Part shown: positions 47,300 to 60,500 of the stretch, in pieces
Numbering within the stretch: the stretch's first letter is position 1
Layout of the letters: every line of letters starts with the position of its first letter
The notes under the pieces: model-generated
Told to the model about the DNA's origin: nothing
What the model saw: the letters and a program-made list of their open reading frames with translations, nothing else
The model's database searches: none
Source: Ilex aquifolium
Lineage: Eukaryota > Streptophyta > Magnoliopsida > Aquifoliales > Aquifoliaceae
Direction: 5' to 3'
DNA: 64,000 nt
Assembly: GCA_951799425.1 (NCBI GenBank)
Contig: OX637404.1
Span: forward strand, 20,005,545-20,069,544
Made by a program: the position numbers and the translations under genes

Positions 47300-48780
47300 A
47301 AACTCCCTAGGTTTGGGAAATAGTTTCAAACCCACCCTCTTTTGTGAATATTTTTTTAAAACCCTTTGGGTTGGGGTAAAACCTTCTCATTTTCCCACCG
47401 AAACCCACCACCTGCAACACCACCATCGCAACCCACTCTCGCAGTAAAACCCACGCCTACAACACCTTGCCCATGCAGCCCACCCCCTACTTAGCCATCT
47501 CTCTCTCTCTCTCCCACACACACACACACATAGCCTCTTTAAATCCCTTTTCTTCCTCATCAAACCCACCCCTTGCAACACTCTCATCCCAACCCACCCT
47601 CGTCGGAACTCCCCCAACCTAACCCACCCCCGCATCACCTCTCCCACCCCTAACCCACATCTGTCAAAAACCCTAGCCTACTCCTGCCAAAAAATACCAC
47701 CTATCATCCACTGTGGTCAAAGTGACTCAATTGTGTTCCCATACAGGTATAGTGGTAGAAATTGGGTGGATTCTAGGAGTTGTGGGAACACTCACCACCA
47801 CCAACTTCAGAGAAAGGAGTTGTTCAGTGAGTGATGTGTTTCTTGGTGGTAATGGGTTTGAAGATGGTGGAATTGGGTTTAGTTGAAGGCCTTGCATGTA
47901 ATATGCTACAGGCTTTTGCAGGAATGGAAGCAATTGCAAGTTCTTGCATGGTGGGTTCTCTGATTTATCCGATGGAAGCAATTGTGGTATTCTCTAGGAT
48001 AAAACGACGAACAAGTGTGGAGCTAATGGACGAACAATTGAGGTAAATGAATTTTCTTGGAAAAGAATGGAAGGGAATAGAGAATTAGAGAGAGAAACTC
48101 AAAGGGTGGTGTCACATATATTGAGATAGAAAAAGAGTATTAGAATGAAAATTAAATGGCTAAATGAAAGTATTTTGATATTTTTATAAATTCTATAATA
48201 GATATCTACCGTGGCACTTTATTTTTAAATTGATGAGGGTTTAGTACAACAGTTAAAAGTACGAGGAGATCACATGTAACGATGTGATATCAAAGAGCAG
48301 GATTGGGTGATATTCATGAAATGCTAGATAAAATAATAAGTTGACCATGACTAGAGAACTCAGACAATATCACAACATCACAGACCAGTATTGCACGATT
48401 TAGTGATGATGATGTAGACGAATTAAGATTGAATCGGAAACATCTCTGACGAATCAATCAAGTCGTTTGAGACTTGTGATTTACACGAAACATCAAACAT
48501 TATCGGATTTGAAGCTGGCAAGTTGGATAAAACTCAATTGAATCTTAATGCCATTGGCCAATACATTGAACTAAGTCTGGAACAATTGAATTTTAGTCTC
48601 TTCAAGTCTTTGACCGACAATCAATTTTCTGTATCAACAAATTTGGACTTTTCATTTATTGTCTACAAGTTTACTGTGATAAAACAATAGCTTCTTATTG
48701 TCAATATGATTCAGAAACGTCAAGTCTATCAATATAACAGTTTATGATTGTTTGGGTGACATTTATGTGAAATCCAGAAT
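47300..48780. other. Low-complexity and unrecognised DNA before the LINE
   Basis: 47390-47700 is rich in CCCACC-type sequence with short (TC)n and (CA)n tracts near 47500-47530. Its open frames are compositional artefacts. No gene or mobile element was recognised from 47700 to 48780. Confidence 0.4.
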
Positions 48781-49135
48781 GGTTCCTCTGTTTTTTCCGC
48801 CTCTCCCACCTTGAACCAGAACCACCATTGTTTCGTTCTCCTTGCACCCATCTCTTATCTCGTCTTCACTGTTTTCCCTATCCTCTGTTTTCGGCTGCCC
48901 ACTCGCCTCCATTATTTCTCACTCTACCCTAATACATTCCACAATCCTTCTCACCTCTGACACAAGAATCCCTAAATCAACCGACTCAACACCATATCGC
49001 TTTCTTCGTTACTTCCCCCACCTCCAAATATCTACCCAAATCATTCAATCTGACACCTATTTGCATTAATGCCTCACCCAACCATTTTTCCTTCTCTCCT
49101 CACCCATTAACTAACCCATTTGTTAGCTCACTTTA

Positions 49136-50722
49136 TTGATGGAATCAGCCAACCAGTCACTTAATCCAAACAAAAACCAAGACATTAACTCCTCCTTTAT
49201 GTCTAATGAAGAAGCAGTTTCGGAGGGCCAAGAGCAGATAGTGAAACAAAAAGGGGCAACCCACAGCCAAATTAATGAAGTTGGTACTAACCCCGAGGGT
49301 AAAGCACAGGCTTCTATTAGCAAAGGGAAACCCAAAGCCATAGCTCTGTTGAACCTACACAAAGAGGCTCCAACACTAGCGAGTAACAGTCAACAGAGAC
49401 AAGGTCCACCCAAGGGGTCTTGGAGCCAAGTTGTGAAGGTAGACAGAGGACGTAACCCCCAAGAAAGAAACCCAGCTAATGGGAAAAAACAACAAATCAT
49501 GAGGTTAAAGTATTTCAAACCTTGCAAAGAAAATGATAGAATTGTTGTCAAGCCACCATCAGAAATCAGAAAACAGGGATGCCTTGAGTGGCAAAACTGC
49601 CTGGTGGGGTATTTTATAGAGAGGAAGTTGCCCTATTCCACAGTTAGCTTCATTGCTCACAAGGTTTGGGATATTATGGGTTTTTTGGAGGTTCTTGCAA
49701 ATGGAAATGGATTTTACTATTTTAAGTTCATAGATGATGAATCACGAACTAAGGTGTTTGAGGCTGGCCCTTCGTTATTCTCAGGGAGGCCACTTATTTT
49801 GAAGAAATGGACCCCGGACTTGTTATTTACCAAATAGGATCACTCCACCATTCCTCTTTGGGTCAAGTTATATAATATTCCACTGGAATTTTGGAGTGAG
49901 GATGGGCTTAACCATATAGCTAGTGCAGTTGGTACCCCTTTGTATGCTGACACCATGACTACCAATAAAAAGAGGCTTAACTTTGCAAGGATCTGCATTA
50001 AGGTGAGTGCAAATGCCAATCTTGTGGAGGCATTTGATTTGAGGATGGATTTGGAAGACAAAACTGAGACGGTGGAAATAAATGTGGAGTATCAGTGGAA
50101 GCCTAGTGTTTGTCATTATTGTAAAATGTTTTGTTAAAAAGAAGGTTATTGTTCACAAAAAGGAGCAAATCAATCTTCTCAGACAAAGCTAGACATGAAT
50201 ACTAATAGTAGCAGGGACAAGGGGAAATCCATTATAACCCCAATGAAGGATGTGGGAGGATCCATAGGGGTTCCACAATCTGGGAAAATCATACCTCAAG
50301 TGGGAAATACGATTGCTAGAAGTAGTAGTGCTGACAGGTCAGTTACCAACCAATGTTCAAATGGTTCACAAGATGATACCTAGGTAACTACTAACATTAT
50401 CACTGCTATTTTTGTGAGTGATAAAAATCATGCAGAGCAGTCTGCTAAGCCAACTCAGTCCCCTAACAAATTTGAAAGCTTAAATTTGGAAGGAGGTGAA
50501 ATTGTTGTGGATTTATCCCCAGCCCCTAGTACTAATAATGGTGGTGTTGTTATTATCAAGAGACAAGTAATGGAGGTTGAATCCATTGGGCACAAACTAG
50601 AGATGGAGAATATGCCAGAGGGAGAACATAAAAAGAAGAAGGTAAAGAAGAAAGGCAATAAACAGGGGAAAGGAAAGGTATTGAAGCACCTCAAAACCAA
50701 AAAACCTCTACTATTATGTTAA
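49136..50722 (+). pseudogene. LINE ORF1 (DUF4283, zinc-knuckle remnant)
   Basis: Starts at ATG 49136 (MESANQSLNPNKNQ). The DUF4283 region (MGFLEVLANGNGFYYFKF..DE and GRPLILKKWTPDLL) ends at an in-frame stop at 49835-49837. The frame resumes (STIPLWVKLYNIPLEFWSED) to a zinc-knuckle-like WKPSVCHYCKMFC near 50097-50135, where a stop falls. The lysine-rich end (KKKVKKKGNKQGKGKV) precedes ORF2. ORF1 proteins bind LINE RNA. At least three breaks make it inactive. Confidence 0.82.
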
Positions 50723-53700
50723 AGTTTCTTGTTGGAATATGAAAGGGTTGAATAAACCCTGGAAGCAAGGAGAAGTTAGGAAATTGATCAGGAATCAACA
50801 CTTGGACTTATTAAGTCTTGTGGAAACCAAGATTAGAAGTGTTAATAAGGATGTGGCTATGAGAAATGTGTTTGGACAATGGGAACATGTGGACAATTGC
50901 CATAACAAAGGAAGGATTTGGGTTGGGTGGAACCCTCATACTTTGAAAGTGAATAAAATCTCTACAACTGAGCAAGTTATTCATTGTTTTGTACACCACT
51001 TGGAGACAAATGACTCCTTTTATGCTTCCTTTGTGTATGGCTCTAATGAGGAACAAGATAGAAGACATCTTTGGGGGTAATCTGATTTATCATGCTGGAA
51101 TGTTTGCCTCTTTACCCTGGACTATTCTAGGGGACTTTAATGTCATTAGACACACTCAAGAACCAATGGGCTGTTCTGGCAGATGGTGCCAGTCCAATGA
51201 AGACTTTGATGATTGTCTACAATGAGCTGAATTAGTGGATCTTAAGTTCTCGGGTTGCCTATTTACATGGAGTGATCGCAGAATTGAGGCAGGGTGTATT
51301 GTCAGAAAACTGGATAGGGTGCTGGTGAATGAAGAATGGAATATCAGATTTCAACAACCTGAAGCTGTTTTTTTGCCACCAGGAATGTCAGATCATAGCG
51401 CTGGTTTACTTAAGATTGGTCAATAAAAAAGGAAAATAAGGAATCCTTTCAAGTTCTTTAACTTCATGGCAGAGCTGCTGGATTTTCTACCTATGGTTAA
51501 AAAAATTTGGAGGGAACCTGCTTCAACTTTAATATTGTAAACCCAAGCGCAGGTTGAGCAAAGTAATATATTTCTCGGAAAATCGAGGTCAAACCCTTAG
51601 GGAATTGTAAAATAGCAACAATCACACAAATACTAAAGCAAACTTGTAAGAACAATTTGTTTAAGAGATTGTTGAGTTGAAAATATTGATTGAACTAATT
51701 AAAACAGTATAATAAAAATATTAGAGCATCAGGTACTCCCTCTCAATTTCATACAATAATGATTAAAGACTTAATTCTTAATTATAGACGAGAGTCAAAT
51801 GTCGGTTGATTCAAGTCACCAAATTAAGCAATAAAACCACAATTTATAATCAAAAGATTATTCAGGAACCTGAATAACCATCCAATTATATTATTCTGTG
51901 AAATAATGATAATTAACTTAAACGTGAAATAACCAGTTATTTACTCGCAGGGAAATTCAAGCAATTAATGTACAAGGCACAATGACTCAAGAATTTTTAT
52001 AGAGCAAAAACTTTGCTAATAAATCAAAAGTTGAATTAACAAAACATCACATATCATTAAGCTCACAAGTCAATAACATTACCGTACTTGATTGAGAGGT
52101 CCTCCCCGAGCTCTATCTTAACCCTCTAGCCAGACATAATAAACTAAAACTAAAAATAATATAAGAAAAGAATAATAATCCAAAATCCTAATTCTTAATT
52201 TTCTCTCTCAATAAATGAGAGTCTTTATTTATACTAAAATAAATCCTAGGTACAGGTAGAAGATACAAGGCTGGCTTGGAAGGAATTCTTTTCCAAAAAG
52301 AAGTCTTGTAAGGTCAAATCTCATGCATAAAATCTTTTGGCCCGCGGGTACAAAATATGTCTAGATTTCGAACTTGAATTTCGCATGTTTAGAAACTGAA
52401 TCACGAAATTTTCGTGAAATACACTTTTGTACCCCTTGAAGTCTTCTTTCCAACCCCACAAAAATCAGGTAAATACAATATCAGAGTTAAAAGTTATGGC
52501 CAAAATACTGAAGACGTGTCAAATCCTTATCTTTTAGGAAACTTTCATAATCCAACTTTAAATGAGTTTTCTTCTCACTTAGACTCTTATAAGGATTAAA
52601 TTGATGATTTATTTTCAAGTCTTCCTATCTCAATCTTGACTCTTCAATCCTTATCATTTATGATTCTTCCTCTAGTGATTGCTTCACTTACATTATCCAT
52701 TATTACTTTAAATCAACCAATTTACCTGCAAAATAAACCAAACAACTAGAAAAAGTATCAAACTAGAAAATTAAGGAATTTAACACATTTAATCACAAAT
52801 AATATGTAATTAACCAATCATTAAATATAATAAAATAACACTTTTGATGGTTAATTAGAACCCATCCAGGGAACTCTACAATACCAGGTGTGCTGCAAAT
52901 TGAAGAAACTCGGGGAATCATTCAAGACAAAGAGCAGAGAGCTTGGTGATGTTTCAGATAGGGCAAGGGAAGTAAAAGAGGCCTTCGAAAACTGCCAAAG
53001 AGGGTTAGCAACTGATCCACTTAACAATAATCTGAGGCTTGAGGAGAGGCAACTTCTTGTTACCTACTCAACAGCTGCTAGAATTGAGGAATCTTTCCTT
53101 AAACAGAAGTCTAGGGTTTTGTGGTTGAAAGAAGGTGACAAAAACACAAGTTACTTTTTCAAAACCATAACAAAGCGAAGGAATAGAAAGAAGATTTTAT
53201 CCTTGCAAACAGAAGATGGTGATTTTATTGAGGGTGAAAGTGCTGTTAAGCAGAAGGCTATTTCTTTTTACCAACATCTGTTGGGAACCAAGAGTCCTAT
53301 ATTAAACTCCAGGATAAGAGTAGATTATTGGAGAGCATTGTGCAACAAAAGTTATCAGAGCAACAAGCTTCTGATATGGTAAGGGATGTTACTACAGAGG
53401 AGATAAATGAAATCTTCTTCTCTTTTAATAACCAAAAGGCTCCTGGACCAGATGGTTTCAATGCCTATTTCTACAAGAAAGCTTGGCCTGTTATTGGAGA
53501 GGACATTACAGCTTCCATAAAAGAATTCTTTCCTAATGGGATCCTATTGAAGGAGTTCAATGCTACCATCATCACATTGGTTCCTAAAATTCCTAATGCA
53601 TCATGTATGGGGGAGTTTAGGCCTATTTTTCTGCTGCAATGTGTCTTACAAAGCTATCTCAAAGCTTATTGCTAATAGAATGAAAGATATACTGAAGGAT

Positions 53701-55705
53701 ATAATTAGCCTCAATCAATCAGCTTTTATCCCTGGAAGAAGGATTAGCGATAACATTCTTTTGTCCCAAGAGATTATGAGGGATTACCATAAAGGTGGAG
53801 GGTCACCCAGATGTGCTTTCAAGGTGGACCTTATGAAGGCCTATGATACATTGGATTGAGACTTTATGATGAACACCTTAGGTGCCTTTAATTTTCCAGT
53901 TATGATGAGGAAGTGGATATGGTCCTACATTACTTCTCCTAAGTTCTCTGTTAACATTAATGGAGAACTTGAAGGTTTTTTTTCAAATGTGAGAGGATTG
54001 AGGCAGGGGGACCCTATTTCCCCTTACCTCTTTGTTATGGCCATGGAAGTGCTTATGCTGATTGTTCAACATAACATCAAGTCTAATAACAAGTTTAAAT
54101 ACCACTGGAGGTGCAAGAAGGTGAAACTCTGTCAGTTAACGTTTGCTGATGACTTGTTGATGTTTTTTCATGGGGATATTAGCTCTGTCTCTACATTGAA
54201 GATGGCTATTGACCAGTTTAAGTGGGTATCTAGTCTACAAGCCAATCCTTCCAAAAGTAATATGTTCATGGCAGCAATCCAACCACAAGATATAGCGCAT
54301 ATCAAGTTAATTTTTGGTTTTCCTATGGGCTGCCTCCCTATCAAATACCTTGGAGTGCCTCTCATCTCTACTAGATTGAAAACTACACACTGCACAACCC
54401 TCATCGAGAAAATTGAAAGTAGAGTGAAGGGGTGGACTAATAGATTCTTATCTTATGCAGACAGGTTGCAACTCATCATCTTTGTCCTTTCTAGCATGCA
54501 TATCTACTGGGCAGCTCACCTCATCTTACCACAACAAGTTTTGGATAGAGTTGAACAAATCATGCTGGTTTTTTTATGGAAGGGGGTTGATCTTAAAGTA
54601 TTGGGCCAAAATTGCTTGGAAGGATGTGTGTAGGCCAAAGCAAGAAGGAGGTCTAGGTATTAAATGCCTGAAAGTTTGGAATGCAGCTCTCATGTCGAGG
54701 CATTTATGGATTCTCTTGGAGGACAAAGAGAACTTATGGGCCAAATGGATTCACACTTACCACTTGAAGGGGAGGACCCTCTGGGAGCTAAGGCCATCAA
54801 GCAGTAGTTCATGGAATTGGCAAAATATGTTAAAGTCGAGAGACCGGATTAGACCTCACTTGATCCACACAATAGGGAATAGAGAGACGACAAGTCTATG
54901 GTATGACAATTGGCACCCAATAGGACCTCTTATTTTGAATTGGAACCATAGAATTATTGCTGATTCTGGGTTATCACAGGAGGCTGAAGTGAGCAGTATT
55001 ATATGTAACAACTAGTGGCAGTGGCCGCAATCTCCAACAGTTGATTTATGTGATATATCAAGCACTATGCCTTCCTATGCCCCAAGCCAAGCCAAAGTGG
55101 ATAGTGTTAAGTGGGCTCCTTCTGTCAATGGCAAGTTTTCTGTTGCATCTGCTTGGGAACTTATTAGGAACCCAAACCCAAAAGTGTCATGGTTTAAACT
55201 GGTTTGGTTCACACCAGCAGTTCCCAGAATGAGTTTCATATTATGGTTGGTTGTTTATGAAAGACTTAGTACTAAGGATAGGATTTTTAATCCTAGTGTG
55301 AGTACGAATTGCATTTTGTGCAAAGGGGCTGCTAAAACACATGCCCACCTGTTCTTTGAGTGCACCTATTCTCATAGTGTTTGGCTTCATCTTCAGAATA
55401 TGCTCACTCAGACTTGGCAACCCAGGACATGGTTGGTGTTTATTGTTAGGGCTGCTCAACATTGGAAATGCAAATCAGTTTTGACAGTGTTGTAGAAATT
55501 GAGCCTTCAAGCCACAGTGTACTGCCTCTGCAGAGAAAGAAACAGCAGGTTGTTTAGTAATGAATTTAAAGATCCTGAATCAATGTTGTACAGCATTTTG
55601 CAAATCATCAGGGAAAGGGTGATGTCCTTGAAGTTTAGGAACTCCTATCAGAATCAACAAGTGGCTCAACAATGGCAATTACCAACCCATTGTCTTAACC
55701 CATGA
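50715..55705 (+). pseudogene. LINE ORF2 (endonuclease, reverse transcriptase, zf-RVT), split by insertion
   Basis: The endonuclease region at about 50725-51426 has SCWNMKGLNKPWKQ, LVETKI, GDFNVIRH, CLFTWSDRR, LDRVLVN and SDHSAGLL. After the insertion, reverse transcriptase runs from 52888 to about 54633 with KAPGPDGFNAYFYKKAW, NQSAFIPGRRISDNILL, KVDLMKAYDTLD, GLRQGDPISPYLFVMAME and the active-site FADD (near 54150). The zf-RVT region at about 55067-55420 has PRMSFILWLVVYERLSTKD and CILC...HLFFEC. Stops or shifts occur near 51074, 51225, 53380, 53675, 53859, 54633 and 55015. The enzyme would nick DNA and prime reverse transcription at the target; this copy cannot. Confidence 0.88.
51536..52880. 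mobile_element. LTR-like insertion (1,345 bp) within LINE ORF2
   Basis: LINE coding sequence stops near 51535 and resumes at 52881. The inserted block starts TGTAAACCC and ends CTCTACA, TG...CA ends with short inverted similarity (TGTAAA/TGTAGA), as in LTRs. It is AT-rich and noncoding. The flanks AATAT and ATACC do not form a clean 5-bp duplication; AATAT/AATAC is possible if one base was lost. A solo LTR is the best reading, with the superfamily unknown. Confidence 0.55.
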
Positions 55706-56299
55706 AATTTTCTGATTAGTAGTCCCCTGTTCATGGAGGCCTTTTGTCTTCTCTGTTCCTTTGTGTTAGGTTTCATGCTTTGGCAATGGGATGCAAAATG
55801 CTTGAGGCAACAGGTGCAGTACTTGCATGAAAGCCACAGGCAAGTTTTTGGAGAAGATGTATTGTTCTGAATAGCAGACCCCTGTTCCAGTCCTCTGAGG
55901 AGCATCAATTGTTGAGTCCTACTTCCGAAGTCATGCTTTGGCATTGGGAAGCAGAATGCTTGAGGCAACAGCTGCTTGCAAGAAAGCTACAGGCAAGTTT
56001 TGGGAGTAGATCTCTCTTGCTGGAGCGTGGAGGTACTGCATAGTTGGAACCTCCCCGTGTACTGCCTCTTTGATGAATTGGTTTCATGCTTTGTTTGTCT
56101 ACCATTGTATTCTTTTGTCAACAAGTCTGTGGGAGATGCTCTTACTCAGGGCATCTCTTACGGACTTGTGTTTTGAGCCTTGGCTTTTGGGTTTTTTATG
56201 TTTGTCTTTGAGTCCTATGTGACTTCATTGTACATTTTGTGGGTGATTACCCTTATTTCTATTTTAATACAATTTACCTTCCGAAAAAAAAAAAAAACC

Positions 56300-56600
56300 T
56301 TATCATATACCTTATAAGCTGCAACATTCTTATTTAGAATTCACACTACATGTGAATTGTTGTGATAAAAAATAGCTTTTGCTGCAACTTACAAGTACAC
56401 TTATAAGATGGAAAATAGGTTTGGTAGATAGTGATTAAAAAGTTGGATTAAGAAACTTCAATTCTAAACTTATCATACACTTAATAAGCTGCATCAATCT
56501 AATTTAGAATTCCTATGGCAATAGTGCCTCTTGTTGTGTACATCTCAAGAACACGACATGAGTACATATATACTTTGATAAATCCTCATACGACTGATTT
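56300..56600. other. Spacer with a 45-bp direct repeat
   Basis: Two related segments, CTTATCATA(TA/CA)C..TAA.AAGCTGCA followed by TTTAGAATTC, occur near 56300-56345 and 56466-56512. The first directly follows the LINE poly-A. No gene seen. Confidence 0.45.
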
Positions 56601-56841
56601 TATTGTGCGACTAAAAGTTCAGTTGGGTTGGAGGCACAGAGGAGGTTCTCCCGTGGCCTTCTGACCACATTGTCAATGAAAACAATGATTTCCACTCGAG
56701 CGTGCTCTTTCCCAAGGCACATTCGAGGTCCTCCAAAAGGAATGTATGTGTAAAGAATACGCTCATTTCCTTCGAATCATAAAGGATTGAAATTTTCAGG
56801 TTTAGGAAAATATGTTGGGTTCTTGTGTGCCTGTCACAGTC

Positions 56842-57570
56842 TGTTAGAATATTTTAACTAAAAGAGTGTTTTGTCTTGTGTGGGAACTCAATCCCACATC
56901 GACTAAAAGACCAAAGATACTTGAGTATATATATAGACTAGTGTTATCTAGCCTTTGAATCAAAGAGAGGTCTTGGGACTCTCACGTGCGCAGGGGAGGA
57001 CTAGCGGAGGAGATACGGATTTCTAAAATCTACGAAACACATGGTTGTACCTAGTCCACGACCCGGGTAGTGGGTCCCCCTGGCTTGCCAAAAATAAAAT
57101 AAATATTAATTGGTATTAAACCCACTTATTCTTATTATTTTCTGTTATTACTTCAATGTTAAAATTTCAGTTGCTGAATACCAAAAGCCTCCAACGGCTA
57201 GTATTCCAACAGTCATATTTTAATTTATTATTCAATTAAATATAGAAGTAATTACGGCCTATTAAACCCATATATTATCAGTATATATATGTACATATAT
57301 TCCGTATACAGATATATTATATCAGCTATATTTTCTTAGATAAGTTTCTGGGCAATATTCAAAGGTGTGTGTGAAGCTTCTGCTTCATTCGATTGTGCAG
57401 ATTTGAGTGAAGCAACAGTCAATAGGCTGGGCTGTTGTATCCTGGGGACGACGCGTCTATACCTTCTGTGCTGTGATTCTTTCATAAAGGGGCGCGAATC
57501 GTCTTAAGAGAGCGACCTAGTCCGCGCCTCACCCTGCCGTTCACTTTATTTGGATCCACTTTTTCCAACA
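56842..57570 (+). repeat. 5' LTR of Copia 3 (729 bp)
   Basis: It carries a 195-bp block (about 57015-57225) that the 3' LTR lacks. The block lies between GGAGATACGGAT and TAATTTATTATTCAATT. Confidence 0.93.
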
Positions 57571-57591
57571 ATTTAAGACAATTCAATCCCG

Positions 57592-60500
57592 ATGGAGAAT
57601 TCTGCGATAGCCGCTTCTACTGTTTCAACTGCTGGATCAAACGATCTTAACAAACCGTTTCGATTCAGTGGACAGTTCTTCAAAAGGTGGGCGAAAAAAG
57701 TTCTGTTCTATCTCAAATTGATGAAGGTCACATGGATTCTCACTGCAAAAAAATCCAAAGAAGGTGAACAAGGAAGGTATGACTGCAGAAGAGTTAGCAG
57801 ATCATGAAAAGAATTTAGCACTATGGGAGACTGACGAAGATAATTGTCGCAATTATTTGCTCAATTGTCTTTCCGATGAACTATATGATTACTATTCCAA
57901 TTCCTATTCTTCTGCCAAGAAGATTTGGAAAGCTTTGGAGGCGAAGTATGACACAGAAGAAGCAGGGACGAAAAAATATGCTTGTAGCCGCTATTTTAAA
58001 TTCCAGATGGGGGAAGACAAATCTGTAATTGCTCAAACACATGAGTTACAGATGATTGTTCATGAAATTGTGTCCGAAGGAATCAAGGTTGATGAACAGA
58101 TGCAAGTTGCAGCAGTTATTGACAAATTGCCTGGTTCATGGAAGGAGTATCAAAAGGGACTTCGTCACAAGCAATCAGAATTAAGCTTGGTGAATCTAAT
58201 GGCTCGGCTTCGAATTGAGGAAGAGGCCAGAAAACAAGACAAGACCAACGACTCTAACGGGAATCTCAATGGTAATGGAAACAACAATAAGGTACATTTT
58301 ATCACATCTAATGATAACGTCTCTAAGGGTCAAAATAATAGAAACAGTGCCTATTTGAAGCCTAGAGGTAATAACATGAAAAAGTTTAATAAGGCTTCAA
58401 ATAAAAACCATTTTCAAAAGAAGTGGAACCAAGCACCAAACCAAGGACCCCCTTCCAAACAAGTACCATATAATAAAAATAATCAGTCAAATAGTGGTGC
58501 TTGTTTTGTGTGTGGGAAGTCTGGCCATTTTGCAAAAGATTGTCGTTTTAAAAAACGAGGTTATGCTCCTCAAGCTAATGTGACCGAGGAACCTCTTGTG
58601 GCCATGATTTCTGAGGTTAATTTTATTGAGAATAGTGAAGGGTGGTGGGCAGATTCTGGAGCTTCCAGGCCTGTCTGTCATGATAAATCTTGGTTCAAGT
58701 CTTTCTCTCCCGTTGGAAATGATAAAAAAATGTTGCTTGGTGATTCACATACTGTGAATGTTTTGGGCGTGGGAGATGTCGAACTCAAATTTACCTCTGG
58801 CCGAGTTTTGACCCTAAAAGATGTTCTTCACACTCCTGAAATTAGAAAGAATTTGGTTTCTGGTTATCTTTTAAATAAGGCTGGTTTCAAACAAACCATA
58901 GAATCTGATCAGTTTGTTTTGACCAAGAATGGGTCATTTGTTGGGAAAGGTTATACTTGTGATGGTATGTTTAAGCTGAATGTTGAAATGAATAAAACTA
59001 CTTCTTCCGTTTATATTGTTTCTTGTGTGAATATGTGGCATGCTCGTCTTTGTCATGTTAATAGCAAATATTTGAAAAATATGAGTCATGTGGGTTTATT
59101 GCCTAAGTTACACAATAATTTTGAAAAATGTGAATATTGTAGCATGACAAAAATAACAAAACAGCCTCATATCAAAGTAGAAAGAAATTCTGAATTATTA
59201 GAATTGATACATACGGACATATGTGAATTTGAAGGAATTTTGACTCGTGGTGGAAAAAGATATTTTATAACTTTCATCGATGACTTTTCAAAATACACTT
59301 ATGTTTATCTTATGAAAAATAAAAGTGATGCTTTTGAAAAACTCACCGTGTTTATTAAAGAAGTAGAAAATCGTTTTGATAAGAAAATTAAACGATTTAG
59401 AAGTGATAGAGGTAGAGAGTATGAATCACTTGGATTAATTGAACATATACAGTCTTTAGGAATAGTTCATGAAACCACACCACCATACTCTCCTCAATCT
59501 AATGGTGTAGCTGAACGTAAAAATAGAACTTTGATCAATCTAACCAATGCTATGTTAGCTAGTTCTAGTGCACCTAAAAATTTGTGGGGAGAAGCAGTTT
59601 TAACTGGAAATTATGTTATGAATAGAGTTCCTCGTAAACAAAATCTAGTTACTCCTTATGAACTGTGGAGGAAAAGAAAGCCTAACTTGAATTACATTAG
59701 AGTTTGGGGCTGTTTAGCTTATGTTAGGATGACTGATCCTAAAATTCCTAAATTAGGAATAAGAGCATCTAGATGTGTATTCATTGGATATGCACTAGCT
59801 AGTAAAGCATACAGATTTTTAAACCTAGAGAATAATGTGGTAATTGAATCACTAGATGCTATATTTCATGAAGATAAATTCCCTTTTAAATATAAAAATA
59901 GTGGAGGTGATGATAATATGCCAAAGTCTAGTGATATTCCTAGTTCATCAGTGACTGAAAATATAGAACAAAAAGAATATGAACCTAGGAGGAGTAAGAG
60001 GAGTAGAGTAGAAAAAGATTTTGGTTCAGATTACATTGTTTATAATGTTGAAGGGGATCCAACCAACTTACAAGAAGCCTTTTAACATCTCCCGATTCAG
60101 ACTTATGGAGGGAAGCTGTAAATGATGAATATGATTCACTCATAACAAACAAAACATGGAAATTGGTAGATTTACCTCCTGGTTGTAAAACTATAGGTTG
60201 CAAATGGGTATTAAAGAGAAAGCTCAAATCTGATGGAACGATAGATAAGTTTAAGGCGAGGTTGGTAGCTAAAGGTTTTAAACAAAAGGAAGATTTAGAT
60301 TTCTTTGATACATTTTCTCCTGTCTCTAGAATTACATCCATAAGATTGCTAATTTCTATAGCTGCTATACATAATTTAGAAATACATCAAATGGATGTAA
60401 AAACAGCTTTTTTGAATGGTGATCTAGAGGAAGAAATTTATATGGATCAACCAGAAGGGTTTTTTCAACAAGGTCAGGAAAATAAAGTTTGTAAATTAAC

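Larger units (their letters stand above)
48780..56299 (+). mobile_element. L1-type LINE retrotransposon, inactivated
   Basis: The element has ORF1 with a DUF4283 domain, an ORF2 with endonuclease, reverse transcriptase and a zf-RVT C-terminal region, and a 3' poly-A run at about 56286-56299. A 1,345-bp LTR-like insertion (51536-52880) splits ORF2 between endonuclease and reverse transcriptase. Its 3' UTR contains an imperfect direct duplication (about 55780-55850 and 55930-56000, GAGGCAACAG..GC). The 5' end is uncertain, and no target duplication was found. Confidence 0.87.

Noticed and set aside
47387..47647. Minus-strand Gly/Trp/Arg-rich ORF
   Set aside because: It mirrors CCCACC-rich low-complexity sequence and contains microsatellites. 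No domain or plausible gene structure.
48780..56299. A target-site duplication for the large LINE
   Set aside because: Sequence after the poly-A (ccttatcatatacc) was compared with the presumed 5' side near 48650-48790, and no convincing match was found.
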